This document shows, piece after piece, positions 53,951 through 63,860 of a stretch of 64,000 nt of DNA (position 1 is the stretch's first letter; each line of letters starts with the position of its first letter). Below the pieces are notes generated by a model, which saw only the letters and a program-made list of their open reading frames with translations, ran no database searches and was not told where the DNA came from. The stretch lies in NCBI GenBank assembly GCA_963825645.1, contig CAWGTT010000002.1, positions 806,001 through 870,000 of the forward strand, read 5' to 3'. Source of the DNA: JADJPO01 sp963825645. Its GTDB lineage: Bacteria > Actinomycetota > Actinomycetes > Actinomycetales > Kineosporiaceae. The position numbers and the translations under genes were made by a program.

Positions 53951-54877
53951 TCAACCGGTAACGGTGGCCGGATCGCAGTTGCTGCCGCAGACCACCACCA
54001 CGACGCGCTCACCCGGCTCCGGCCGGTACGCACCGGTGCGCACCGCTGCATAGGCGGCCGCGCCACCGGGCTCGACGACCAGACGCAGGTCGGCCCAGAG
54101 CGCCCGCTGCGCCTGCCGGATGTCGTCGTCGCTGACGAGCACCGCGTCGTCCACCACGTGCCGGACGACGGACCACGGCACGGCGCCCAGCCGCCGCGCC
54201 CCGAGAGAGTCCGCGGCCACCCCGCCGACCGGCACGTCGACCCGCTCCCCCGCCCTCAGCGCGGCCCGGAGGCATTGGGATCCCTCGGGTTCCACGCTGA
54301 CGACGCGCACCCGCCGGCCGAACCAGGCTGCCTGGCCGGCGATGAACCCGCCGCCTCCGGCCGCCACCACCAGGGTGTCGAACCCGTCGAGCTGGCTGTC
54401 GAGCTCACGGCCCATCGTTCCCTGGCCGGCCACCGTCGCGGGGTGGTCGAACGGGTGCACCATCATCGCGCCGGTCACCGCCTGCCGGGCGTCGGCGGCG
54501 GCCTGGGCGTCGTCGTAGAACCCCTCGACGACCCTGACCGTCGCGCCGTACCGCTCGATCAGCGAGCGCTTGATCCCCGGCGAGGTCGACGGCATGAACA
54601 CCTCGGCACGAAGGCCCAACCGGCCGGCGACGTAGGAGATCGCGGCGCCGTGGTTGCCACCACTGGCGGTGATCACCCCGGCATCGGGCAGCCGCGCCTG
54701 CGACAGCACGCGGTTGACGGCGCCGCGCGGCTTGAACGACCCGGCATGCTGGAGCAGCTCCAGCTTGAGAACCAGACCGTCGTGCTCGATCAGCGGAGTG
54801 CGCCGCACATACGAGGTGATCCGCTCGGCCGCCCGCTCGACGTCGTCCGGGGTCACTGCCGGGGCCTGGTCGCTCAT
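53951..54877 (-). CDS. Threonine/serine dehydratase family PLP enzyme
   Basis: A 308-residue fold-type II PLP enzyme. The PLP lysine lies in HAGSFKPRGAVN, SGGNHGAA binds substrate, and VAAGGGGFIAG binds the PLP phosphate. It should deaminate threonine or serine, or racemise serine. It lacks the C-terminal ACT regulatory domain, so it is the catabolic or racemase type. It starts 7 nt after the WS/DGAT gene. CATGAT lies 6 nt before its ATG. Confidence 0.9.
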   Translation of the reverse strand: MSDQAPAVTPDDVERAAERITSYVRRTPLIEHDGLVLKLELLQHAGSFKPRGAVNRVLSQARLPDAGVITASGGNHGAAISYVAGRLGLRAEVFMPSTSPGIKRSLIERYGATVRVVEGFYDDAQAAADARQAVTGAMMVHPFDHPATVAGQGTMGRELDSQLDGFDTLVVAAGGGGFIAGQAAWFGRRVRVVSVEPEGSQCLRAALRAGERVDVPVGGVAADSLGARRLGAVPWSVVRHVVDDAVLVSDDDIRQAQRALWADLRLVVEPGGAAAYAAVRTGAYRPEPGERVVVVVCGSNCDPATVTG

Positions 54878-54884
54878 GAGGTCA

Positions 54885-56372
54885 TCATGGCGGCGAGGTG
54901 CCAGGAGTCCACCGGGCCGATGCGCCCTGAGCGAGGTTCTCGATCTCCTCGACGAGCCAGCCGGCGAGCAGGTCGACGTCCGGCACGAGCTCGCGGTCTG
55001 CGGTCACCCCTACGTGCAACCCGTCGAGGTAGGACAGCACGGTGATGTTGAGACCCTGCCCGTCCGCCACGGCCGAGACCGGGTAGCTGGCGAGCACCCG
55101 GTGACCGGCCAGGTAGAGCGGAACCGACGGCCCGGGCACGTTGGACACGATCAGGTTGAACAGGCCCGCGCGCTCGAGCACCCGCAGCCGGGCATTGGCC
55201 CGCACCGTGAGGTCGAGGAGCGGGGGAAGCGCGACCTGGAAGACGTCGGCGAGCAGGTTCGCCGGGATCGCCCGGTGGTGGCCCTTGGCCAGCAGCGTCG
55301 CCCGGTGCACGACCCGCAGCCGGTCGACCGGGTCCTCCAGGTCGGTCGGCAGCGTCGCGAGCATGACCGAGACACGGTTGCCGAACGTCCCGTCGCCCCT
55401 CTTGACACCCCGCGCCGTCGGGCTGCGCACGGACACGGGAACAGCCACGATGAGCGGGGAGTCCGGCAGCGCATCGTGCCGGGCGAGCCAACGCCGCAAC
55501 GCGCCGGCGCACGCGGCCAGCACGACGTCGTTGACGGTCATGCCCGCTGCGGTCTTGACAGCCTGGACGACGTCGAGTGGCACCGTCCGGAGCGCCAGCC
55601 TCCGGTGCGCGGAGACGTTGCGGTTGAACGGGGTTGCCGGAGCCCGGCCGGGGACCCGCACAGGCGGCTCACCGTCGTCGCCGTCCCGGCCGTCGGCCAT
55701 CCTCCCGGCACCGGGCAGCCGCGCACCGACGAGCGTGAGCAGGCTCGGCGCCGACCGGACGACGTCCGCACCGAGCCGTGCGAGGCGGGACGGCTGCCCG
55801 GCGAGCGAGACGACGGCGCGACCGAGCAGCTCCACCGGGCCTGGCTCTGTGTCAGCTGTCCACCGCGGAGACGGCGGCACCAGGCGGCCGTCGGGAGACG
55901 CGTCGAACAGCGCGGCCGAGATCTCCTGACCGGCCATGCCGTCGATCATCGCGTGGTGCAGCTTGGCGTAGAGCGCGCTACGGCCGCCCTCGAGGCCGTG
56001 GATCAGATGGAGCTCCCACAGCGGGCGGGACCGGTCGAGCGCACGGGAGTGGATCCGCGCGACCAGAGCGGCGAGCTGGCGCAGCGTGCCAGGCCGGGGA
56101 AGGGTGCGCTCGCGGACGTGGTGGTCCAGATCGACGGCCGGGTCCTGCAGCCAGTACGGCCGGCCGAGCCCGAGCGGCACCTCCACCACCCGCCGGCGCA
56201 TGGGCGGCACGAGGTGGATGCGCTGCGCGACGACATCTAGCAGCCGGTCGCGAGTCAGCTCGCGCCCGTCGGGCCCGATCGCCTCGAACACCTGGATGCC
56301 GCCCACGTGCCCGGTGGTGTGGTGTGAGTCGAGCGCGAGGAAGGCGGCGTCCAGCCCCGACAGCTGCTCCAT
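54885..56372 (-). CDS. Wax ester synthase / diacylglycerol acyltransferase (WS/DGAT)
   Basis: A 495-residue acyltransferase. The catalytic HHxxxDG motif is KLHHAMIDGMAG near residue 135; NDVVLAACAGALRRWL and LIVSNVPGP are conserved. It makes triacylglycerol or wax ester storage lipid. ATG 56372 matches the family start (MEQLSGLDAAFLAL). The P55/LprG pair at the right edge exports triacylglycerol in mycobacteria, a possible functional partner. Confidence 0.93.
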   Translation of the reverse strand: MEQLSGLDAAFLALDSHHTTGHVGGIQVFEAIGPDGRELTRDRLLDVVAQRIHLVPPMRRRVVEVPLGLGRPYWLQDPAVDLDHHVRERTLPRPGTLRQLAALVARIHSRALDRSRPLWELHLIHGLEGGRSALYAKLHHAMIDGMAGQEISAALFDASPDGRLVPPSPRWTADTEPGPVELLGRAVVSLAGQPSRLARLGADVVRSAPSLLTLVGARLPGAGRMADGRDGDDGEPPVRVPGRAPATPFNRNVSAHRRLALRTVPLDVVQAVKTAAGMTVNDVVLAACAGALRRWLARHDALPDSPLIVAVPVSVRSPTARGVKRGDGTFGNRVSVMLATLPTDLEDPVDRLRVVHRATLLAKGHHRAIPANLLADVFQVALPPLLDLTVRANARLRVLERAGLFNLIVSNVPGPSVPLYLAGHRVLASYPVSAVADGQGLNITVLSYLDGLHVGVTADRELVPDVDLLAGWLVEEIENLAQGASARWTPGTSPP

Positions 56373-56480
56373 GACAACCGAACGTACGTCGGCACGGGGC
56401 CCACGACGAGCCGGAGTCCATACCTGACCCATGGCACACCCCGAGAATCCGCGCCGCCGGCCGGCGCAGGACACCGAAGG

Positions 56481-58364
56481 TCAGTCCCGCGGGTGCCACC
56501 AGCGCGGGCGCTGGACCTCAGGGTCATCCTCGTAGCCCGCGGTGAGCCCATGCACCAGAACCGGCTCCGCCTCCACGGTGGCCATCCGTTCCTCCGGCCC
56601 TTCCGATGCTGCGCTGTCATCACTCACCGCACCGGGCCGCAGCGCCTTCGCCGCGCGCACCCCCTGGGAGATGCTGTGCCACATCCGGTTCGGACCCAGC
56701 TGCTCCTCGAAGCCCGCCCGGCGCAACACCCGGCGGACCGCGAAGAACACCCGCACCAGCATCAGATCGACCCCGCGCTTGCGCAGGTCGTCCAGCAGGC
56801 CGGCGAGCATGTCGGCGCTCGTGCTGTCGATCTGGTTGGTGCTTTCGAGGTCGAGAAGCACCATCCAGGTGTCCGGGTTCTGCTCGACCGCCGACACCAC
56901 CCGGTCGCGCACCTGGGCGGCGTTCACCCAGAACAACGGGGAGTCCAGCCGCAGGACGCACAGGCCCGGCACCGGGCGCCGCTCGGGGTGCTGCCGCAGC
57001 GACCCCCAGGCCGCCTTCTCGTGCGGCACCTTCCCCATCACCTCGATGTCCATCCGGCTCGATCGGTAGATCACCCCGAGCACGGACAGCGCGACCGCCG
57101 CTAGCAGTCCGTACAGGACGCCAAACACCAGGACGCCGACCAGGGCGGCGCCGGCGGCGACGATGTCGTTGCGACGCACCCAGGCGAAGCGGCGCAGAGA
57201 GGCGACGTCCATCAGGCCCCACACGGCGTGGACGACGATCGCCGCGAGCACGGCCTTGGGCAGCGGTGACAGCAAGCCCGCCACTGTGACGAGTGTGAGC
57301 ACCGTGACCAGCGCGGTCACCAGGCCGGCAACCTGGCTGCGCCCACCGGCCCGGTCGGCGGCAGCAGTCTTGGAAAGGCTCCCGGCCACGCCCAGGCCGC
57401 CGGACAGGCCCGCGGCGATGTTGCTGATCCCGGCCGCCCGAAACTCGGCGTCCGAGGAGATCCGGTACCCCTGGCGGGCGGCGAACAGCCGAGCCGCACT
57501 CAGCCCCTCGGCCAGACCCACCATGGCCAGTCCCGCCCCGCCGATCACCAGTTCAGGCATGAGATCCGAGGGGATCGTCGGCACCCCGAGCGGCGGCAGC
57601 CCGCGAGGCACCTCCCCCACGACAGCGACCCCGCGGTCCTCGAGCCCGAAGAGATACGACCCCGCGACCCCGGCGACGAGAACGATCAGGCCCCACGGCA
57701 CTCGCGGCGCCAGACGCGCACCACCGAACAGAGCTGCCAGGCAGACGGCTGCCACAACGGCCGTCAACCACGTCACCTGGCCGAGAGCAGAGATGACCGC
57801 TTCGAGCAGGCTGAAGATGCTGCCGTTCGACGTAGGGGCGCCGAGCATCGTGGGGACCGACCCCACGACGATCACCAGTGTCAGGCCGAACACGAACCCG
57901 GTGATGATCGGCTTGGACAGGAACTCCGCCACCCACCCCCAGCGCAGCAGGCCCGCGGCGAGCAGCATGAGCCCACCGGTGATGGCCAGTGCAGCCGTGA
58001 AGGCCACCGCGAGAGCGACGTCACCCTTGGCTGACACCACGACCAGGGAGCCGGACAACACCGAGACCGTTGACACCGGCCCCACCACGAGCTGGCGGGA
58101 CGACCCGAACACCGCATAGGCGACCAGGGCGAGTGGGATGGCGTAGAGGCCGACCTGGATGGGGACCTGCGCGATAGCGGCGTAGCCGAGCGACTGGGGG
58201 ATGGCCAGTGCCGCGATCACCAGACCGGCGAGAACGTCCTGGGCCAGCCACGACCGGTCGTAGCGCGGTAGCCAGTCCAGGATCGGCATGGCACGCCGCA
58301 TCGTGGTCGGGTTCAGCGCGGGCCGCAGCCGCTCGAGCGGCCCAGGCGCCCGCGCATCCACCAT
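56481..58364 (-). CDS. SulP family anion (sulfate) permease with STAS domain
   Basis: A 627-residue protein with about 12 to 14 membrane helices (GLVIAALAIPQSLGYAAIAQVP is the SulP signature) and a C-terminal STAS domain (residues about 475-575) with LLDLESTNQIDSTSADML. It imports sulfate, bicarbonate or another anion. ATG 58364 has AAGGAGG upstream. Confidence 0.93.
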   Translation of the reverse strand: MVDARAPGPLERLRPALNPTTMRRAMPILDWLPRYDRSWLAQDVLAGLVIAALAIPQSLGYAAIAQVPIQVGLYAIPLALVAYAVFGSSRQLVVGPVSTVSVLSGSLVVVSAKGDVALAVAFTAALAITGGLMLLAAGLLRWGWVAEFLSKPIITGFVFGLTLVIVVGSVPTMLGAPTSNGSIFSLLEAVISALGQVTWLTAVVAAVCLAALFGGARLAPRVPWGLIVLVAGVAGSYLFGLEDRGVAVVGEVPRGLPPLGVPTIPSDLMPELVIGGAGLAMVGLAEGLSAARLFAARQGYRISSDAEFRAAGISNIAAGLSGGLGVAGSLSKTAAADRAGGRSQVAGLVTALVTVLTLVTVAGLLSPLPKAVLAAIVVHAVWGLMDVASLRRFAWVRRNDIVAAGAALVGVLVFGVLYGLLAAVALSVLGVIYRSSRMDIEVMGKVPHEKAAWGSLRQHPERRPVPGLCVLRLDSPLFWVNAAQVRDRVVSAVEQNPDTWMVLLDLESTNQIDSTSADMLAGLLDDLRKRGVDLMLVRVFFAVRRVLRRAGFEEQLGPNRMWHSISQGVRAAKALRPGAVSDDSAASEGPEERMATVEAEPVLVHGLTAGYEDDPEVQRPRWWHPRD

Positions 58365-58607
58365 CGCGACCTCCTTGCTGTGTGGCCATCCTCACACCAG
58401 ATCGCCCAAGAGGAATGGGACGTTACGCCTGGCCAAATGAAACGTTAACCCCCCAGCAGCCACCCTCACTCGACGCCCGCTTGATCAACTTCCGGGTTCT
58501 GTACAAGTGCGTCTAGGAACCCCAAACGGCCCTCACGGAGGGGGTTGTGCCGAACTGGGGACGGTCGCCAACAGAGCCCCTCATGGCTGGTGGCCGAATG
58601 CACGAGG

Positions 58608-58738
58608 CAGTCGGACTTCGGCGTCAGGGTCGTGTCTGCGCGCACCGTGCAGCGACGCCTGCGCGCGAGGGCACCCCGTTCACCCAGGTCTTGCGTGAGG
58701 TCCGGATGCGAACGGCGAAAGAGCTCCGTCGCGAGTGA
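58608..58738 (+). pseudogene. Remnant of an AraC-type regulator C-terminus
   Basis: In one frame SARTVQRRLRA is read, and one base shift near 58663 continues it as EGTPFTQVLREVRMRTAKEL up to TGA. Together this is the HTH pattern of AraC-family regulators. The N-terminal domain and the second HTH are missing and there is no start. It lies in the 740-bp gap 58365-59104, which otherwise holds a hairpin half-site, the PfpI debris and no intact gene. Confidence 0.5.
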
Positions 58739-58801
58739 CCCTGGTCGGGCAGCACGCGAGCCTGGAACGCCGGTCCCACACGAGCAGCGCACGCCATCCC
58801 C

Positions 58802-58954
58802 AGGGTTCTGATCATCACCGGAGATGCCGCCGAGACGCTCGAGGTCTTCTACCCCTCGGTGTCGGGCCGCGCGCGGCCGGACCATCCCGGCTTTGATGCG
58901 CGTGTTCATGGAGGTGCTCCGCGAGCAGGCACCGGTCGAGGCCGCACACACATG
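58802..58954 (+). pseudogene. Remnant of a DJ-1/PfpI family protein
   Basis: The frame from 58802 reads RVLIITGDAAETLEVFYP, the N-terminal strand and loop of DJ-1/PfpI proteins. After a change of frame near 58892, ALMRVFMEVLREQAPVEAA follows, resembling the C-terminal helix of the same family. About 130 residues between, including the catalytic Cys, are missing. Confidence 0.5.
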
Positions 58955-59104
58955 ACGTCCTCGGGCGGCTCGGACGCAGGCCAGGCTGGGTGTGCTGCTG
59001 GACGGGTAGGCTTCACACGCGTCCTGCTGACCAGAATCCCAGCGTGGCACGTGGCGGCCACTGCCGTCGTCCGATGCTGACCGAGGCAACGACTGGGAGT
59101 ACCG

Positions 59105-59485
59105 ATGACGCGCCGGGTCAAGGTGGGCACACTGGCCGACTTCCCCGAGGGGCAGCTACGGGCCGTGGACGCCGACGGCACTTCGGTGGTCGTTGCGCAC
59201 GACGGCACGCAGCTGTGCGCTGCCCGAAACCACTGCCCTCACCTGGGCTTTCCGCTCACCCGAGGTCCGGGCGGGCTGCAGTACGCCGACGGGGTCGTCC
59301 AGTGTCCGTGGCACAACTCCCGGTTTGCGCTGTGCACTGGGGAGAACCTGGACTGGGCGACTGGCTTCGCCGGCCGGAACACGCCGCGGTGGTCACGGCG
59401 TCTCATCGCGCTGGGTAAGAGCCCCTCGCCCCTGGAGACCTTTCCGGTGGTCGTCGAGGGCGACGACGTCTTCGTCCAGATGTAA
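59105..59485 (+). CDS. Rieske (2Fe-2S) ferredoxin-like protein
   Basis: A 126-residue soluble Rieske domain. The cluster ligands are in NHCPHLGFPL (CxH) and QCPWHNSRF (CxxH). It probably feeds electrons to an oxygenase or acts as a small redox carrier; no oxygenase is nearby. Its ATG follows GGGAG. Confidence 0.9.
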   Translation: MTRRVKVGTLADFPEGQLRAVDADGTSVVVAHDGTQLCAARNHCPHLGFPLTRGPGGLQYADGVVQCPWHNSRFALCTGENLDWATGFAGRNTPRWSRRLIALGKSPSPLETFPVVVEGDDVFVQM

Positions 59486-59626
59486 ACGGCTGGGGCGGGC
59501 GCTGGCCGCGATCCCGCGCCCCATTCGCGACCTGCCCTGACCTGCCCGGACGCCGCGCCACCGGTGGCGCGTGAACTGCGTGCAGCACAAACACTTGCCC
59601 GGACGCCATCAGAGGGAGCATCAGGC

Positions 59627-61988
59627 ATGGGAGCGGCATCGAGGTGGGCGGTCCGCCGGCCGTGGATCGCTGTCGCGATATGGCTAGCCATGGCGCTGCT
59701 GATCGGCGGGCTGGCCGCGCGCTTCGGAGGGTCGTACAACGACTCCTTCGAACTGCCCGACACGGAGTCGGCCGCCGCGCAAGAGAACTGCTCGGCGGGA
59801 TCCCCGGCGTCGAGGACGCTCTGACCACCGCGACGGCGAAGGTCGTGTGGAGCCCAGAGTCCGGATCGGTGGGCGACCCGGCCGTGCAGGCCGCGGCAAC
59901 GGACCTGCTGACCCGGATCGCGGCGGTGCCGACCGTCACGTGCGTCGTCACCCCCTACGGACAACCCCTCGGTGAGGAGTGCCCCCAGGCCCAAGCCCCG
60001 GCCGCCGACCCGAACGCCGGCGCCGCGACCGGCCCCGGCGAGTCCGGGCAGGCCCCCGAAGGAGAGGCGACTGCCCCCGCACCGGAGCAGGCCAAGGTGC
60101 TGGCGGGGATGGGGCCGGCCGGCGTCAGCGTCGACCAGAGGGTCGCGTTCGCCACGGTGTCGTTCGGAGCGCCGGTGCCTGAGGTGCCGGTCGAGGACGC
60201 CCGGACAGTGCTGGATGCCATCAGGGCGGCCAACGGCGCGGACGGCGTGACGGTGGGCGCCGGCGGGCAGGTCCTGGACGCGGCCGCGGCTGAGCCGCCG
60301 AGCAGCGAGGGCATCGGCGTGACGATCGCCCTGTTCATCCTGCTGTTCGCCTTCGGATCGCTGGTCGGGGCGTTTCTGCCGATCGGCACCGCTGTGCTGT
60401 CCCTGGGCGTCGGCCAGGCGCTGGTGCTGATCACCGCCAACTTCTTCGACGTCGCCACGTTCGCCCCCACCCTGGCGGCGATGATCGGCCTCGGGGTGGG
60501 CATCGACTACTCGCTGTTCGTGGTCAATCGGTTCAAGCAGGCCCTCGAAGCCGGTAGGGAGCCCAAGGCCGCGGTCATGGAGTCGGTGCGGACCGCCGGG
60601 CGCGCCGTCCTGTTCGCCGCCGCCACCGTCGTGATCGCCCTCAGCGGGCTGTTCGTGATCGGGTTCGCCTTCTTCAACGGCCTGGCCGTCGCCGCTACGG
60701 CGACCGTGCTGCTGATGATGATCGGGGCGACGTTCCTGCTGCCGGCCGCCCTATCGCTGCTCGGCCGCCGGGCGTTCGCGGTGCGGATGCCGTGGGCCCG
60801 CCGGCCGCCGGTCCACAACCCTGCCGGCTCCGGGTTCGCGCGCTACGGCCACTGGCTGCAGTCCCACTACCGGGTGGTCGGAAGCCTCGCGCTGGTAGCC
60901 ATGCTGGTCATCGCCGGCCCGGTCTCTGCGATGCGCCTGGGCTTCACCGACGACGGCGGCCGCCCCGAGGGCAGCGCACCGCGGATCGCCCACGACCTGA
61001 TCGCCGAGGGTTTCGGCCCCGGGATCAACGGCCCGTTCATCGTGACCGCCCAGACCGCGGCCCCCGGCGACAACGCCTCCGTCGGCGGGCTCGCCGCCGC
61101 CCTGGCCGCCGACCCCACCGTGGCTGTGGCGGTGCCGTTCCCGATGGCAGCGGACTCATCCGTGACCGCGATCCAGGTCATCCCGACCACCGCGCCCCAG
61201 GACGAGGCCACGGCCGTCCTGCTGGACCGGATGCGCACCGACGTCATTCCACCGGTCGAGACCGCGACCGGGCTGACCGCCTACGTGGGCGGCACCCTGG
61301 CGATCACATCGGACTTCACCACCGTGCTCACAGACGCGCTGCCCGTGTTCCTGCTAGTCGTGATCGGCTTCGGCTTCCTCACCCTGGTTCTGCTGTTCCG
61401 CTCGATCCTCGTGCCGCTGACCGGAGTTGTGACGAGCCTGCTGTCGCTGGCCGCGGCGATGGGCATGACCGTGGCGGTGTTCCAGTGGGGATGGTTCGCC
61501 GAGTTCCTGGGGATCCCCAGCACCGGCCCATCCAGCCATTCCTGCCGATCATGGTGTTCGCGATTCTGTTCGGGCTCTCGATGGACTACCAGGTCTTCCT
61601 GGTCAGCCGGATGCAGGAGGAATGGGGCCACACCGGCGACAATGACCGGGCCGTCCGTCGCGGGCTGGCCGCCTCCGGGCGGGTTGTGGGACTCGCCGCG
61701 GCGATCATGATCAGCGTCTTTGCGGCGTTCGTGCTAGGTAACGAGCCGACGATCAAGCTGTTTGGCCTGGCCTTGGCCTCCGCCGTCCTGTTCGACGCCT
61801 TCGTCGTCCGACTGATTATCGTGCCGTCGATCATGTACCAACTGGGCAAGGCCAACTGGTGGCTACCCGCCTCGCTGGGCCGGGTCCTGCCGACCCTCGC
61901 GGTGGAGTCCGACGAGGACGCCGCGGTCGCTGCCGCCGAGATTGACGACATCCCCGAGGAGCCGGCACCGGAGCCCGTGCCCCGGTGA
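59627..61988 (+). pseudogene. MMPL-family transporter with two frameshifts
   Basis: Three frames together form one MMPL/RND exporter of about 785 residues. Frame one (from ATG 59627, preceded by AGGGAG) gives the first helix and DSFELPDTESAAAQ; frame two (from about 59780) runs LLGGIPGVEDALTT through most of the protein, with IGLGVGIDYSLFVVNR; frame three (from about 61530) gives PFLPIMVFAILFGLSMDYQVFLVSRMQEEW to the end. The first break is a duplicated GA, the second a missing C in a short C-run. MMPL proteins export lipids or drugs. Either this is a pseudogene or both sites are assembly indels. Confidence 0.85.
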
Positions 61989-62042
61989 GGTGGCCCCCGC
62001 GACGGGCCATAGCACGCTCACCACCGAGGTCCGGCGTCATGG

Positions 62043-63860
62043 CTACCCGGCACTACGCAGCACCTCACCGGGCGACAGCGCTCGGGTGGCGGCCCCGCGG
62101 AAGAGAAGCAGCGCGGCCAGGCCCGCGAGCCCCGCGCAGACCGCCGCGCCGAGGAACACGGTGTGCTCCTGGATGAGCGCGGCCTCCCGCAGCAGATCCT
62201 CGAAGGCCTGACAACGGCTCCTGCCCTGGCACACCTGCTGCACGTCGGGCAAGTCGGCCTGCTCGGCGTACAGACGACGCAGCCCCAGCGTGGTCAGCGC
62301 GGAGATACCCACCAGCATGCCGACCATGCGGGCTACCACGACCAGCGCTCCGGCCAGGCCGTGCGCGTCGTCGTCGGTGCTCGCCAGGATCGCGGCGTTC
62401 ACCGGAGCGAGGGCGAAGCCGAAGCCGAGCCCGGCCACCACGAGCGCGACGGTGGCGGTGGGCGACTCCAGAGCATCGGCCTGCCACCGGGACATGAGCA
62501 CGAAGCCGACCGCCGCCATGGCCATCCCCAGAGCGGTGATCACGCCGGCCGACCAGGTCCGGGTCAGGAAGCCACCCGCGACGGCACCGACCGGCAGGGC
62601 GACAAGGAACCGGACCAGCACGAGCGCGGCGTCCAGCTGCGACGTCGGGTAGAGCGTCGTCCGGGCGAAGACCGGGATGTCCACCAGGGCCGCAATCAAC
62701 GCAGCGCCGACGAAGAAGCTGACCAGCAGCGACCCCCAGGCCGGGGTGCGTCGCAGGGCTCCCCGGGGCACCACCGGGGCGCCCGCGCGACGCAGATGGA
62801 CGACGAAGGCAACGGCGGCGACGGCCGAGGCCGCCAGGTACCACCAGCCGCGCTCGGAGAACACCTGCACCTTGGGGTCGCCGGTGGCGAAGGCCAGCAC
62901 GACGCCGCCGAGCGCGACGGCCAGCAGGAGCGCACCGCCGAGGTCGGCCTCGCGCAGAGCGCCGAACCAGGACCGGACATCGACCAGCGGGACCCGCGTG
63001 GTGGCGCACCTCAGGACGAACAGCAGACTGGCCACGACGGTGACGGCGCCGATCGGCGTCAGCCACCTTCCGCCACCGGCGAAGGGCACGAACAGCTCGC
63101 CCCAGAACAGGTCGCGCCGCAGCGACTGCGGCTGGCGCAGCACCACGGCCGACGCGGCGGTCACGACGACCAGGAGACCCAGACCGACGGGGTCCGGCCG
63201 GCCGGTCCATCGCACGGGACGCGCGCGCGCGAGCCGGGCGGTCGCGCCGTCCAGGCCCGCGGGCGCCACAAGGCGGACGGCGGCGGCCAGCACGAGCGCG
63301 ACCGCCAGGTTGATCGCGAAGATCGCCCGCCAGTCGGCCACGGCCAGGACCAGCGCCCCGAACAGCGGTCCGACGACGCTGCCGATCTCCTGGACGGCGG
63401 AGACGACGCCCAGGGGAACGCCGCGTCGTCGGGCCGGGTACAGATCGGCCACGAGCGCCAAGGTCGCCGGCACGAGCCCGCCGCCGCCGACTCCCTGCAG
63501 GAACCGGCCGGCCACGATGCTGGTCAGGTCGTAGGCCAGCGCGGTGACGAACGACCCGACGGCGAACACGGTCAGCGCCATCAGCAGAACCGGCACCCGG
63601 CCCCGCAGATCGGCGACCCGGCCGATCAGCGGCAACATGGCGACGTACCCGAGGAGGAACCCGGAGACGATCGGCGCCGCCTTCTGCAGTTCGAGGACGT
63701 CCCCACCCACTCCGGACACCATGTCCGGCAGCGCCAGGACCACGACGTAGGTGTCGGCCGCCGCGAAGGCCACCGCCACGGCGGCGAGGCCGAGGAGCAG
63801 CCGCGCCGTCCGGCCCACCTCGGGTGTGGGGTGCGATTCGCCGCGTGCGGCAGCGGTCAC
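62043..63860 (-). CDS. P55-like MFS transporter (Rv1410 family)
   Basis: A 605-residue, about 14-helix MFS protein. DTYVVVLALPDMV in helix 1, LLGYVAMLPLIGRVADLRGRVPVLL (motif A), GGGGLVPATLALVADLYPARRRG and ARMVGMLVGISALTTLGL fit the mycobacterial P55 (Rv1410c) type. P55 works with lipoprotein LprG to move triacylglycerol to the cell envelope. GTG 63860 overlaps the stop of the LprG-like gene by 4 bases, as in the lprG-Rv1410c operon. Confidence 0.88.
   Translation of the reverse strand: MTAAARGESHPTPEVGRTARLLLGLAAVAVAFAAADTYVVVLALPDMVSGVGGDVLELQKAAPIVSGFLLGYVAMLPLIGRVADLRGRVPVLLMALTVFAVGSFVTALAYDLTSIVAGRFLQGVGGGGLVPATLALVADLYPARRRGVPLGVVSAVQEIGSVVGPLFGALVLAVADWRAIFAINLAVALVLAAAVRLVAPAGLDGATARLARARPVRWTGRPDPVGLGLLVVVTAASAVVLRQPQSLRRDLFWGELFVPFAGGGRWLTPIGAVTVVASLLFVLRCATTRVPLVDVRSWFGALREADLGGALLLAVALGGVVLAFATGDPKVQVFSERGWWYLAASAVAAVAFVVHLRRAGAPVVPRGALRRTPAWGSLLVSFFVGAALIAALVDIPVFARTTLYPTSQLDAALVLVRFLVALPVGAVAGGFLTRTWSAGVITALGMAMAAVGFVLMSRWQADALESPTATVALVVAGLGFGFALAPVNAAILASTDDDAHGLAGALVVVARMVGMLVGISALTTLGLRRLYAEQADLPDVQQVCQGRSRCQAFEDLLREAALIQEHTVFLGAAVCAGLAGLAALLLFRGAATRALSPGEVLRSAG

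Noticed and set aside
58466..59089. A 207-codon minus-strand frame in the 740-bp gap
   Set aside because: No motif or ribosome site; the plus strand shows recognisable AraC and PfpI fragments instead.
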